Positions 24,525 to 35,283 of a DNA stretch of 64,000 nucleotides are shown piece after piece. The stretch is from Aquanectria penicillioides (lineage: Eukaryota; Ascomycota; Sordariomycetes; Hypocreales; Nectriaceae). The stretch is from assembly GCA_003415625.1 (NCBI GenBank), contig PYIU01000004.1:682001-746000 (forward strand), read 5' to 3'. A model generated the notes under the pieces. That model did not search any database and was not told the DNA's origin. It saw only the letters and a list, made by a program, of their open reading frames with translations. Every line of letters starts with the position of its first letter. Position 1 is the stretch's first letter. The position numbers and the translations under genes are program-made.

Positions 24525-24908
24525 ATGCTGCTCCCCGCGGTCCAAGCTCATCTCGCCCGCAGAATGGCCCCGACTTCTCCATCTATCCAGGGGAGCCATG
24601 ACTTCAAAAGCAACATGCCCGACCACGCAACGACGGTCAAGGTGCTCGTGCTGGTGTCCGTCTTCGGCTGGGTCTTCTTCGGCGTCATGAGCATCCTGTG
24701 CATCAACGGGCGAGGGAGGGCTGGGCGCTGGGTGCCGGAGTGGTATCTCGACTCGCGTGGGTCGGGATGGGACCGGGCGGCCGTGGTGGCGTGGTGGGCA
24801 GCGGTTGTGGTGCTGTGGCCGGTAATTTTGCCCGTTTTGGTGGTCAGGATGGGGGTAAGGGGTATGGTTGGGCACTTTCGGGGGAGGGAGTTGGAATGGG
24901 ACAAGTAA
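24525..24908 (+). CDS. Small two-segment membrane protein, unknown
   Basis: Single-exon frame of 127 residues. Two hydrophobic segments are clear: about residues 38-58 (VKVLVLVSVFGWVFFGVMSI) and about 85-107 (AAVVAWWAAVVVLWPVILPVL). The loop between holds a Trp/Arg-rich stretch, and the tail after the second segment is basic then acidic (ends ELEWDK). A second ATG at 24564 would remove 13 residues and leave both segments. I recognise no family. The sharp amphipathic layout and sensible start context favour a real gene. Confidence 0.6.
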   Translation: MLLPAVQAHLARRMAPTSPSIQGSHDFKSNMPDHATTVKVLVLVSVFGWVFFGVMSILCINGRGRAGRWVPEWYLDSRGSGWDRAAVVAWWAAVVVLWPVILPVLVVRMGVRGMVGHFRGRELEWDK

Positions 24909-26236
24909 GGTACCGTGGTGGAGATGTGGGAGATAGAGTGAGTGGACAGGAGGAAGGGGGACATGAGGGAGATCATTGGGGAGATGCGGCATCGTGAACA
25001 TCAGGACTTGGTGTTGTGCGATACTGGACGGGAGACGGACGATCGATGTGCTACAGCCACACATGGCCTACTGCGACCACTGACACATATACTCACTAGC
25101 CTTTGAAACAATACAGAGGCAATGCAATTGAGACAAAAGGCTCACTAACAGACCGCTACCAGACTTCAAGTACTACGTAGCTGGCAGCACTGGCCTCTAA
25201 CTGAGCCTGCCTCCTTTTGCGAACGTTGTTGATTGCCGTGCACACTGCGCCTCGTCTCCTGTCTATCGTTCTGGGATGACCCTGTCTTAGGTCTCCTGAT
25301 TGAGAAAAAATGACGGATCGCCCAGAAAAAGGAGCCCCTTGCATCGGGTAGGGAGAAACAAGCGCAGCCGAGCACCGGAGTGAGACAGTCTCAAAGTCCA
25401 CGTCCCGTACTGTGCAGCCACTTGGGCTTCGGTGAAGCCTCCCCCTCACTTTATCAAGCAGACACTACGCTCAGCTCAGCCTCACCGACGCTCACCGAAT
25501 CCCGTTCAGCATGTCGTATCCGTAGTCCGTAGCGCAGCCGCCGAATCCCCTCCAGCCTCGCTGACCTGGACCCCGGATGAGGCCTAGCTGCGGCCTCGAC
25601 TCCCGCCCGGTTCGCCAGCCTCCCCGATTCTGATTGGCCTGCACCCCTAGCTCGCCGCTCTGCCCAGCAACGGGGTGGCAGGCGCACACGGAAAAACCCC
25701 CGTTCCCTAGGTCCCTTACGGCCGCCTTGGTGGTCGCAGTGACTCTCCTCTCCTCCACCAGAGGCCAGAGCGATCGCAGAGACTCCTTTTCAATTAATCG
25801 AGATCCACGGCTGCCTTTTCTTCTGTTTGTGGTGCCTTGAATTGCTTCTGTTTTGCGAGCCCCCGGACTGCGCCTCGTCTCACGCCCCCTCGTCGCTCGT
25901 TTGTTTTTGTTGTTGCTTTTGTGTTGCACATGTCTGCCCCGTGCTGAGAGCGCGCGTGCAGGCCTGACCAATTCCGCCCAGCCACGACGACGTCAGGGAC
26001 CCATCGCACGCGACTTTGGCGACGAGTTTTTTTGCAACACGCCGGGCTGACGAGACGAGACAAAACAAACAAAAGATAGGGGACGCATCGAACACCCTGA
26101 TTTATTAATCCCGCAACGCCGCCGTCGGGCCTTTTCGCTGCGAGGCCGATCGACGTGCTGAACCGTTGCACTCGACAATTGCTCACGGTGGGATCAGCCA
26201 ACATTTCTCTCCCGGTCGCTGGCTCGCCAATTCGCC
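24909..26236. other. Intergenic region and leader of the coiled-coil gene
   Basis: Upstream region of the plus-strand gene at 26237. The last 500 bases are rich in C and T and look like promoter and leader. Overlapping frames on both strands are not supported. Confidence 0.5.
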
Positions 26237-27951
26237 ATGACTTCGGACGCAGACACTCTCATGGCTCAGCAGCCTCACGCTGGCGCAGCCATCGGCCAGA
26301 ATCACATCGCCAGCCCTATTGAACAGCCGGCCACCCCCAAGACATGGGCTCGCAGGACTTGTCCCAGGTTACCTTGCCATCCACCGAGATCCCTCAATCC
26401 CCCATCGACCCCAACGAATCCTTCAAGACTGAGGCCAACGACGATCGACCCGCCATCACCGTTATCCCATCATCCCTCACTCCTCCTCCATCAACGCAAA
26501 TCAACCAGAACCTAAATGGCCATGCCAAGCGTGCATTCTCCAGCTCTCAGCAGTCGACCCTTTTCTCCCCGCCCGCCACCATCCTCAACACTCTCCGGGA
26601 TCGTCAGCTCTCCTCCGACTATGTCCCCCCGGCACCCCAACAGGTTCTGGAGGCTTCCGCAGACGAACTCCGCGTCATGCTCCAGAGCTGCATCGCTGAA
26701 AACCAAAAGTTGAAGATGGAAACCGCTCACCACAAGCTGCAGTATAATTTACTCAGCCTCCAGGCCGACGAGGATCAGAAACGGGCTGCCGTCGAGCATG
26801 ACATGATCCGCCGTGAGGTGGATGCTCTCAAGACTGCTGAGCATAGCCGCCAGGCAAAGCGTGAATTGAGCACGTCGTCCGAGTCCACGCAAGCAAAGTA
26901 CCTGCAAATGAAGATGTGGTACGAAGCCGCCGTGGAGGAGACTGAGACCTTGCACCGCCGTGTGAAAGCGGCCAAGAAGGTGATCCAGCAGAAGGAGGAT
27001 GAAACCATTGGCTTGACCGAGGAGAGGGACATGCTATTGAATCGTATCCGCGAGAACCGAGAACACCTGCACAGCATGTGCAGCCCCGGAGGCATCTTTC
27101 ACGGCGCCCTGACGCCCAAGCATCACAACCCGGTGGTGTCAACACCCCAACCCCATCGTTCTACTCCCCGCCAGACTCCACGATCGGCCGCTCGCAATAC
27201 CCGGGAAGGGGAGCACGGCTTGTCTGCTCTGCTTCAGGCAATGAGCCAGGACAATAACAGTGCCCCATCAACCCCAGTTACCTCTCATCGACCAGCACCG
27301 CGACAAGTGGGGAGGCACCACCGCAATGCCCAATCCATGTCATCGCTCCCCGTAACACCACTGAACCGCCCCCGTGGCGAGCACACTGGCCTTCTCCCCT
27401 CCGTCGATCTAGTACCGCAAACAGAGCCTCAGCGATACTCTCAGCGACAGTATGTACCCACAACCCCAGTCACCAACCCAGACCGTCGCAGACAGAGCCG
27501 TGAGAGCACTATTTCTGTGGAGGACAATGAAGAGCTTGCTCGACAAGCACTGGAATCGGTTGCAGCAGCTTCGTTTGCTTCACACGCATCGCGAGCATCA
27601 AACGGCGGGCGACGCTCGCGTGACGAAGACGACGAGGAGGTTTTTGATAGTCAAGCTAGTCAGGCGGCCACGGAGCTGCTGCGGCGGGATCCGCGTCAAA
27701 GCTTCGATGTTGCCAGCTCGACTGGCTCTAGAGGCGGGACGAACTCGCCCATTGAAAAGTCTGCCCGGATGCAGGCCAAAATCTTCTCCAGTATGAAAGG
27801 AGAGTGTGATAAACGCAAGTTTAGCGGAAACCACGAGGCAAGCGAGGAAGTCAGGCGAGAACAGGGAAGCCCGGCCAAGAAAATGCGAGTTGGGGGACCG
27901 CTGGTTGATGAGCGAAGGAGAGTGGGGCTGGGAATCCAGTACAGCCAGTGA
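26237..27951 (+). CDS. Coiled-coil, Ser/Pro-rich protein, apparent frameshift
   Basis: Start ATG at 26237 follows a good context (ttcgccATGA). The first 34 codons read in one frame; the remaining frame opens just before 26344. One extra base in the C5 run 26334-26338 joins them and gives 571 residues without an intron. Residues about 140-280 form a long coiled coil (heptad-rich, with KKVIQQKEDETIGLTEERD), followed by a GGIFHGALTPK motif and a disordered Ser/Thr-Pro region with several TP and SP sites, as in proteins phosphorylated by proline-directed kinases. The C-terminus has basic patches (KRKFSG, PAKKMRVGG) that could be nuclear localisation signals. No enzyme domain is seen. A structural or regulatory nuclear protein is plausible but inferred. 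Confidence 0.85.
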
Positions 27952-28812
27952 AGCAAAAGCAAACAAATTGGAATTGAGCGAGGAGGAAACTGAAGGCTGA
28001 TAGATACCACGAAGAAATTCTTCAAAGAAGGCCTGGGTGGGATATGCATTTGTTTGGTTCAGGAAAGGAACACAGGACATGAGGGCTATATGTAGAGGGG
28101 ACTTGCCAAAGACTGTACCGGCTGTCTTGAGAGGCGGATACCAAGTGAGTAGATAAATATACCTACCTAGGGGAATAAAAAAAACATCAGCAAAGCATCA
28201 TGGGCACTTGTGCCATAGTCGAACGATTCTGCAACGTGAAGATGGATAAGTCGGATTGCTGCTCCTTTGTGATGCTATGCATGAGTGTCCGTTCATGTGA
28301 TTGCAGAGTTGTTCCCCAGAGTTATGCACGTGGTGTTGCCCCGCACCGCCACACCCCACCCAGTTCTCGCAGACCTTGCCGCAGCCACACAGGTCGAGCC
28401 ACACCAGTTGAGCCACACAGAGCAACAGCCGAGATCTGGAGCCGGGGTGGGGGAAGGCGGGTGGGGGGTTGCCACCTCTTCCGACGTTGTCGGCATCGGG
28501 AACCGGGGAAGCTCAAGATGGCGGGTAAGTGCGTTCGGCGCGAAGTGGATGATTAATTACCCGGCTCATGACTGCTTCCGTTTCTTTCCTATTGCGAGCG
28601 ACTTGACTCTTGTTAACTCTTGATACTCTTTCTTTCTTTTTGTGTGTCCCTCAATTGCTCTCTTTTCTCGACTTCCTTGCCTGGGTCTGTGCTGTGGGAA
28701 CCGCTGGTTGACATCCGACTCTCAATCCCAATCCCGATTCCCGAACTGAACCCGGGAATACCTTCACCTCTACTCGCCCTTACCACCTCGGCACCACCAC
28801 CCCCTCGACATC
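27952..28812. other. Intergenic region and promoter of the thiolase gene
   Basis: It contains GC-rich sequence with several CCCCAC/GTGGGG-type boxes at 28360-28470, and a CT-rich leader at 28610-28810 directly before the thiolase start, as in well-expressed fungal genes. No gene is recognised. Confidence 0.5.
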
Positions 28813-30075
28813 ATGGCTCCTCAGCTGGCCAAGGGCCTTTCCGCCGTTCTGGCAAAGGCGCCCACCGACACCGTCATCCTTTCCGCCCTGCGAACCCCCG
28901 TCTGTCGCTCCTACAAGGGCCAGCTCAAGGACGCCTACCCCGAGGAGCTGCTCGCCTCTGTGCTGCGTGCCACTCTCGATGCGCACCCCAACCTGGATCC
29001 TACCGTCATTGAGGATGTTGCCGTTGGTGTTGTGCTCTCCGAGCTCGGAGGCTCCAAGGCTGCCCGCATGGCCATGAACCATGTCGGCTACCCCAACACC
29101 ACCTCGCTCTACACCGTGAACCGAGCCTGCTCGTCTTCTCTGCAGGCTATTGCCTCCGTCGCTGCCCAGATCCAGGTCGGTGCCATTGACGCTGGCATTG
29201 GTGCTGGCATGGAGAGCATGACCCGCAACTACGGCTCCCGCGCCATCCCGGTTGATGTGTGGCCTGAGCTGAAGGACTCTCCCAACCGTCATGCCCGCGA
29301 CTGCATCATGCCCATGGGCCTGACCTCGGAGAATGTCGCCTCTCGGTATAATGTCTCCCGCGCCGACCAGGACGCCCTCGCTGCCGAGTCGCACCGTCGG
29401 GCTGCCCGCGCCCGCGCCGAGGGTTTCTTTGCCGCCGAGACCGTCCCCGTCACCACCCGCTTCCAGGAGGTCGACAAGCAGGGCAACCCTGTTGGTGAGC
29501 AGCAGACCATCACTGTCACCGCCGATGACGGCATCCGTGAGGGTGTCACGGTCGAGAAGCTTGCCAAGCTCAAGCCCGCCTTCAAGGCCGACGGCACCTC
29601 CACTGCTGGTAACTCAAGCCAGGTTTCCGACGGTGCTGCCGCTGCTCTCCTCATGCGCCGCAGCACTGCTACTGCCCTTGGTCTCGGTGACCGCATCATG
29701 GGCAAGTTCGTCTCCGCCGTGACTGTTGGTTGCGACCCCGATGAGATGGGTATTGGCCCCGCCCTTGCCATTCCCAAGCTGCTCAACCAGCACGGCCTGA
29801 CTATCGCCGATGTCAACCGCTGGGAGATCAACGAGGCCTTTGCCAGCCAAGCCATTTACTCTATCCGCGAGCTCGGCCTCGAGGGTGCCCTTGCTGAGGG
29901 CCGTGTCAACCCCGACGGTGGTGCCATCGCCCTGGGCCACCCTCTCGGTGCCACTGGTGCCCGCATGACCAGCACCTTGATGCACGGTCTGGCCCGAGAC
30001 GGCGGCGAGGTTGGTGTTGTTAGCATGTGTGTCGGCACCGGTATGGGCATGGCTGGTCTCTTCGTCCGGGAGTAA
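28813..30075 (+). CDS. 3-ketoacyl-CoA thiolase / acetyl-CoA acyltransferase
   Basis: Intronless 420-residue thiolase, full length for the family. It catalyses thiolytic cleavage of 3-ketoacyl-CoA (last step of beta-oxidation) or the reverse condensation. The acyl-accepting nucleophile is Cys106 in NRACSSSLQA, His376 lies in GHPLGATGAR and the second active-site Cys406 in CVGTGMGMA; all are intact. Codons end very largely in C, suggesting high expression. The N-terminus before the core (MAPQLAKGLSAVLAKAP) lacks a clear PTS2 (R/K-L-x5-H/Q-L), and the C-terminus (FVRE) is not PTS1, so compartment is uncertain. A short amphipathic N-terminus could be a degenerate or mitochondrial signal. The stretch before the ATG is CT-rich. 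Confidence 0.95.
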   Translation: MAPQLAKGLSAVLAKAPTDTVILSALRTPVCRSYKGQLKDAYPEELLASVLRATLDAHPNLDPTVIEDVAVGVVLSELGGSKAARMAMNHVGYPNTTSLYTVNRACSSSLQAIASVAAQIQVGAIDAGIGAGMESMTRNYGSRAIPVDVWPELKDSPNRHARDCIMPMGLTSENVASRYNVSRADQDALAAESHRRAARARAEGFFAAETVPVTTRFQEVDKQGNPVGEQQTITVTADDGIREGVTVEKLAKLKPAFKADGTSTAGNSSQVSDGAAAALLMRRSTATALGLGDRIMGKFVSAVTVGCDPDEMGIGPALAIPKLLNQHGLTIADVNRWEINEAFASQAIYSIRELGLEGALAEGRVNPDGGAIALGHPLGATGARMTSTLMHGLARDGGEVGVVSMCVGTGMGMAGLFVRE

Positions 30076-30422
30076 AGGAAAAGAATAAAAGAGCGTCACG
30101 AATAATGAAGATTCCTAAGGAGGGTAGAGGCTCTCAGCGCCGAAGAAGCACGCGAGGGTTACTTGGAAAATAAAAATCTACAATGGGCGGAATTGAGTCT
30201 GTATTTGGGGAGCTATTAGATCTCAGATATCTGTACCCGTCATATCCCATGAGTTAATTTTAAAGCAAAGTTCATCTCAAATCTTTTGGTCGCGATTATA
30301 TAGCAAGCTTCTCATATCGCCGTGATCTGAAATCTCGTAGTCGCCCTGACTTTGACTCAACCCATGACACAACCTGCAGCTTCAGTCACCGAGTAAAAGT
30401 TCCCCGCTTCCCCAAGGGTTTA
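30076..30422. other. Convergent 3' intergenic region
   Basis: AT-rich gap between the thiolase and the convergent GTPase gene. Nothing further is seen. Confidence 0.5.
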
Positions 30423-33400
30423 CTACTGGAGGTCTGGATGCCAATTGTACATTTGCTGCTCCTCTTCTTCCTTTTTGAGGGGAATATCATCCAGCCTCTT
30501 AGGAATACTGAGATCTTGCAACAATATGTGATCGTTGTTTTGGTATTGGAATCGCCATTCACTCTCCCACTCCATCAGCAGCTGGCGAATGCTCTTGTGA
30601 AGAGCTGCCTTCTTGCCTTGTGTAGTAGACCCATTGATGTCATTCTCAAGAAGGTTGTTGAGAAGACAATCCACTTGAGACTTTACGCCGTTGATGGCGT
30701 CTGATGCTACCAGGTCAAGCTTTCCCGGGACCTCCGCCTTCTTGGTTTCGAGTTCGCTGGTAAGTCCGTTTAGGACATTAACGCTCATTGGTTTTACGTT
30801 GTTCTTGATCTTTTGTTGAATGAGTTCTTGGCGGTCCAAATGCATTCCATCACCAGCTGCAATAATTAAAATTAGTCGCACTGTAAAAAGAGGAATACTT
30901 CTGGTCAAAGGCAAATAAATATTAGGCACTCACTGATTGATAAGGCTTTGCGGAAAGTCGGAGCCAATTGCTGTCGAAGCAACGTGATAACTTCAGGATG
31001 AGCTTGAGAGGCTCCTTTGCCAAGCTCGTCTAGAACACGAGAAATATTGCTTTGGACACTCCTCTGGTAGTCCCTCAACGAAGGAACAAGGTTTGAGAAC
31101 CCTTGTTCCAAATCCGGGCAACATTCACGGATGGCGAAGATCATATTGTGTATGTAGTCGTCCCAGATGGATAAGAAAGCCTCGATCATCGGTTTCTCCA
31201 TTTTGGGGAGTGTTTGATTGAGGTTCCTGTCCCATTCAGTGGCGATTGTTGTCAGTAGTGGTACTGCTCTAGCGACAACAAGTTAGTATTACTGAAACCC
31301 AAAGACCTCACAACTACTTACAGCTGTTCCAAAAAGTTGTAGGTCACTTTTGGTTCACCATGGCTTGTGAACTGGCCCCCCTCCCGTTTCAGAATGGCTT
31401 GATATGTAATCCAATGCATCTTCTCGGTACTTTCTTCATCATCAGGATACTTGTAGGGCCATTTTGCAACAACCCTCTGAGCTTCCTTGTTGAAGCGGGT
31501 CATGAGGCCCCTTCGCTGGACAAACGGCTGGAGCTCGGTAATCTTCTGGCTCCATTCTTCGAACTTGCTTTTGAGTTTCTAAGCGGTCTCAGAGTCAGTC
31601 TTGCCCTCAAACATGGCCTTGTATCAGCCTTCGAGAGAAACAAATAATACTAACACGACTAAACTTGAAATGCGTCTCAGCCAACGCTTTTTCAACCTCG
31701 CCTTTGGTCAATTTGAACTCCCAGCCTTGACACTGCTCCAAAGAGTAACTCTGCACTCTTGTCATTAGATCATGGAATTTTGCGAGTACTGCGTCTAGGT
31801 GCTTCTCACGCCTTCCCACTGTGGCACCGTGCAGCCATTGTTGGACCGCGGGAATACCAGTGAACCTCTGGTTTGGGAAACCTGGCATTGTTCCAAGTTG
31901 ATCCTCAATACGCCAAAATGCCTTGGAGGAAACTGGGAGCACGGGAAGCCATGAATTATCCTCCCGTTGTTCATTGCCACTTTGTTCGTTGAAGTCGTCT
32001 TGATTCTCTTCAAAGTCCTCATGGATGCGCTGTTGGACATTTTCATTGCGCGTTTGGATGCATCGATGATGAAGCCACGAAGCCAAATTGTGTGCCTCTA
32101 ATTGAAGAGATCTTGACTTATCGTCCTGCCCTTTAATTGCCGCCTCTGCCTCTTCAAGAGCGATCTTAGCCTTGTTGCTGTTCCGCTGAAGGGATCGGGC
32201 ATAAAGGTTTTTCGATTTAGAAGACTCATCTAAGAATTGTTAGAATTTCAAATTCTTTGTCACGAATTCTGAACGTCACGCATTTTATTACCCTCGGAGG
32301 AAGCTAAGTCGCTTTTCATGGCCTTTTCAAATTCCGCTGCAGAATTTTGAACCTCATTTTCCGCCTCAAGCTTGGTTTTTTGAAGCCAGTTTAGTGTCTT
32401 TGGAAGGTTTTCAATCTCTCGGAGAACTGATTTCAAGCGGGTCTGCTTCTCGGCAACCTCAGGGTCTCCCCTTAATTCCGGAGAACCTTGGATGTACGCA
32501 TCAATAATAATATCATCCATCTTGGTCAAGACAACGCAGAGCCCGCAATTGTTGAACTTTCCATTGAGCCTCATCTTGACATCTTCATACCCAGACATCA
32601 TGAGAGATTTTCCTTGTTTCTCGTCAGCAGCTCGGCAGATTGGGGCAACAACCATGCGGATGTCCAAGTTATCTTTGAAATCCTGGGCAACTTTGGAGCG
32701 GCTGTCTACGGCGTCTCCACATCCAGGAAGGTCAACAAGGTGGATTCCGGAGGAAAGAACTTCAGATTTGACGAAAATGTTCACTTTCTTGACAAGAGGC
32801 CATGCGCAGAAGGGCTTGGCACTGCCGTGCTTCATCTTGGTAGAGTCGAGAAAAGGCTTGATCTCACGAGACAAGATGTTTGAATCGGAGCTGTGGAGAT
32901 GGCGGGTGCCCTCTCTCAATAGGGCTAGAGCAGCCGAATTGGAGGCGATCATCTCTTGGAGTTTTGCCTTTGGTTGTCCATTCTTCGCCCATTCCGCTGC
33001 AATCCTTTTCAATTCCTTGTCTCTGAAGCCCCAGACGGCTTCAAATTTTGGCCGCTCATGGTTGATTTGGGCTCGCAAAATGCGAAGATCGTCTTCCTTC
33101 TTACCTTCAACATGTGCAGACTCATCAATTTCTCGGTGCTGATTGTAGTCTCGAAGAAGCGATTCGAGAGATTCTTCGACGTCCTCCATGTCCCGAAAAA
33201 CAATTTCCGCACGACACTCGTACCCTGGCCTATTGTCATGGTTCCAAGAGACCTTACCTACCACTGCTGTGGCCGCCCCTTCTTGGCCGGATGGGAAGAG
33301 CTCATGGATCCGAAGCAAGGCCCCAAGAAGGAATGACTTTCCCGCTCCAGTTGCGCCCTCGACACCAACTAAAATTTGGTGGTTGTGATGGTACGCGACA

Positions 33401-33817
33401 ACTTGTTCTTCGAGCGCATTAGACAAAGGCGCAAAACGCTCAAGAGTAGCCACGAGTAGCCGGGACCAGGAAATACTAACCGCAATCAGAGAGCCACTGT
33501 TTGATGATCTCTAAACCCATGACTGTTGCATCTTCAGAGTTGTCCTGGACATAACTGATGGCGGATCTAAGGACCTCCGAGAGTTTGTCAGCGAATTTCT
33601 CGGCCTGCTCAACAGCCTTCTCCTTGATGACGAGCCGTTCAATGGCGCTAGTATGAGAGCATGCGACCCATCCAAATGGCTCAGATCTCTCGGGCAAGTT
33701 ATTGTAGATGGGGTTCTCATCTTCTCGTTTCTGAACGTTAGTGATGGTTGCGAGATTTGGGCTTGGCGACTCGGATCGCTTCTGGCGCTTCGGTGGAGGA
33801 GAGTCTGATTCCTCCAT
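30423..33817 (-). CDS. Dynamin-family P-loop GTPase (nuclear GTPase SLIP-GC-like)
   Basis: Six exons: 33817-33481, 33407-32292, 32229-31655, 31578-31322, 31268-30934 and 30856-30423. All five introns are GT-AG, 53-77 bases long, and phase-consistent, giving 1017 residues. The first intron is least certain: its acceptor at 33408 is chosen to keep frame. The N-terminus has a basic nuclear signal (PPPKRQKR). The G domain shows P-loop GATGAGKS (residues 130-137), G3 DLPG (338-341) and G4 TKMD (407-410), so GTP binding should be intact. Downstream is a long, largely helical region with a charged C-terminus (KKEEEEQQ). This architecture matches fungal proteins annotated as SLIP-GC-like, a large-GTPase group often variable between strains. 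Function in fungi is unknown. The gene is flanked by a convergent thiolase gene and a divergent membrane protein gene. Confidence 0.9.
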
Positions 33818-35283
33818 GTCCGGGATGTTGATAGATCAACTGTTTGAAAGAGGCATATTAGCAGACCAGAAAAGGAACAGAGAGAAAAAAAAAGAGAATA
33901 ATTTCTTTTTGTTTGAAGGCTGTATGTAGGCAGAGGAATATGACACCAATGGTAGAACCAATAGATGAAAAAAGAAAACGAGGAAGGAAACTTGGTCAAA
34001 CTTCAGAAACACCACTGAAATTATTTGATAAGTCTGATTGATGGGAATTGAAAAAATGGAGTAAGAGGAGTATCTGTTGAGAACTTTGTCTAAAAGATGT
34101 GACGCACCAAGTGAACACCCGAAGATAATTCGTAGGGATGGTATGGACAAAGATTAGGATCTGTGATGTTCAGGGTATTGTGATGAAATAGAAATGAATG
34201 AAAGTAAAAGATAGAGGGAGAGGAAGAAGGCCGTGGTCTTTTTACTTGTGCCTACTCGGTAGGCTCTCGGGGCGATGTAGAGGGGAAGAGGCGAGATGAA
34301 AGCAGAGGAGCTTAAATATATTCCAAATAGGCCTTATGGGCGTGATTCACTGTCAGAATACTGAGGTGCTTTCTGGGAGCGCTAACTTGGGGCAGTTTGT
34401 CTCGGGGATTTGATCGCACACGAACGGCCTATGCTCGCAACCTTGGTTGGAAATTTCCCATCCTGTACTATTCCAGGGTTTATTTTGCTTGCGGTCCTTG
34501 ACCCCTTGGGCCTCCTCGATAGACCGCATAGCAGCTCGGCCGTTACTTAAATTATACTCATCGGTCACAGATCAATTCGCAAGACAGGAGCATCTTGTTT
34601 TGGTGGCAGCAGCTCTCGACATCAGAAATACCCCATCCCACGAGAAGTTGTACTTGTGACTTGCAATGAAGCCGTTATATGTGGCCCCGAGGGCCATCTA
34701 AGTTGGTGAGTACCCGGTGGGCTAAGTATGCAGCAGCGGTCGCGGGCTCCCTGGGCTCAATTAATTCACCCACCTCTCCAATAGAAAGGTGGTGGATTTA
34801 ATTTATTTCGTCCACCACCGGGTATTAGTAACTACGATCATCTTGTTTATCATGCGAATTCCATTCACTTACATTGCGTATCTATAGGTAAATGCACATG
34901 CGCGATAAAGTTGGCGGCTGTGGTGTCGAGGTGGAGACTTGAGCGGCTGTTGCGATCCGAGCATATGCTTCATTTGTGGGAAACTCGTATCCCAGCTCTC
35001 GGTTTGGTCCCTTGTTTCGAAAATGCGTGATGTACATTTGATGATAGGTTCAAAAGGCCAAAATTTTAAGCGCCGAGCTGTTGGCCTGGCGTGATTTCGT
35101 AGGGTTGCTGTCGGCAAGGATGCAGTGTAAAATGCGTGCAGCCAACAGTCGAAGCAACGGTCAACCAACAGCCTACGGATAACTATTTAAGAGGAGTCAA
35201 ACGGCCCCAAATCTGTGCCACGATTTAAGCAGCTGGCGGTTCATCTCCACTCTCTCCGACATATCGAAACATTCGAGATCTCC
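33818..35283. other. Intergenic region with a MITE-like inverted repeat
   Basis: Divergent intergenic region between the GTPase gene and the membrane glycoprotein gene. Except for the inverted repeat listed at 34702-34832, no feature is supported. Confidence 0.5.
34702..34832. repeat. 131-base inverted-repeat element (MITE-like)
   Basis: Arms 34702-34720 and 34815-34832 are inverted copies; ten bases (tacccggtgg / ccaccgggta) match perfectly and the outer part matches with a few changes. Inside lies a second perfect 9-base hairpin (ggtggtgga at 34788-34796, tccaccacc at 34811-34819) overlapping the right arm. No coding capacity. Size and nested palindromes fit a small non-autonomous element, but target duplications are not clear. 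Confidence 0.45.
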
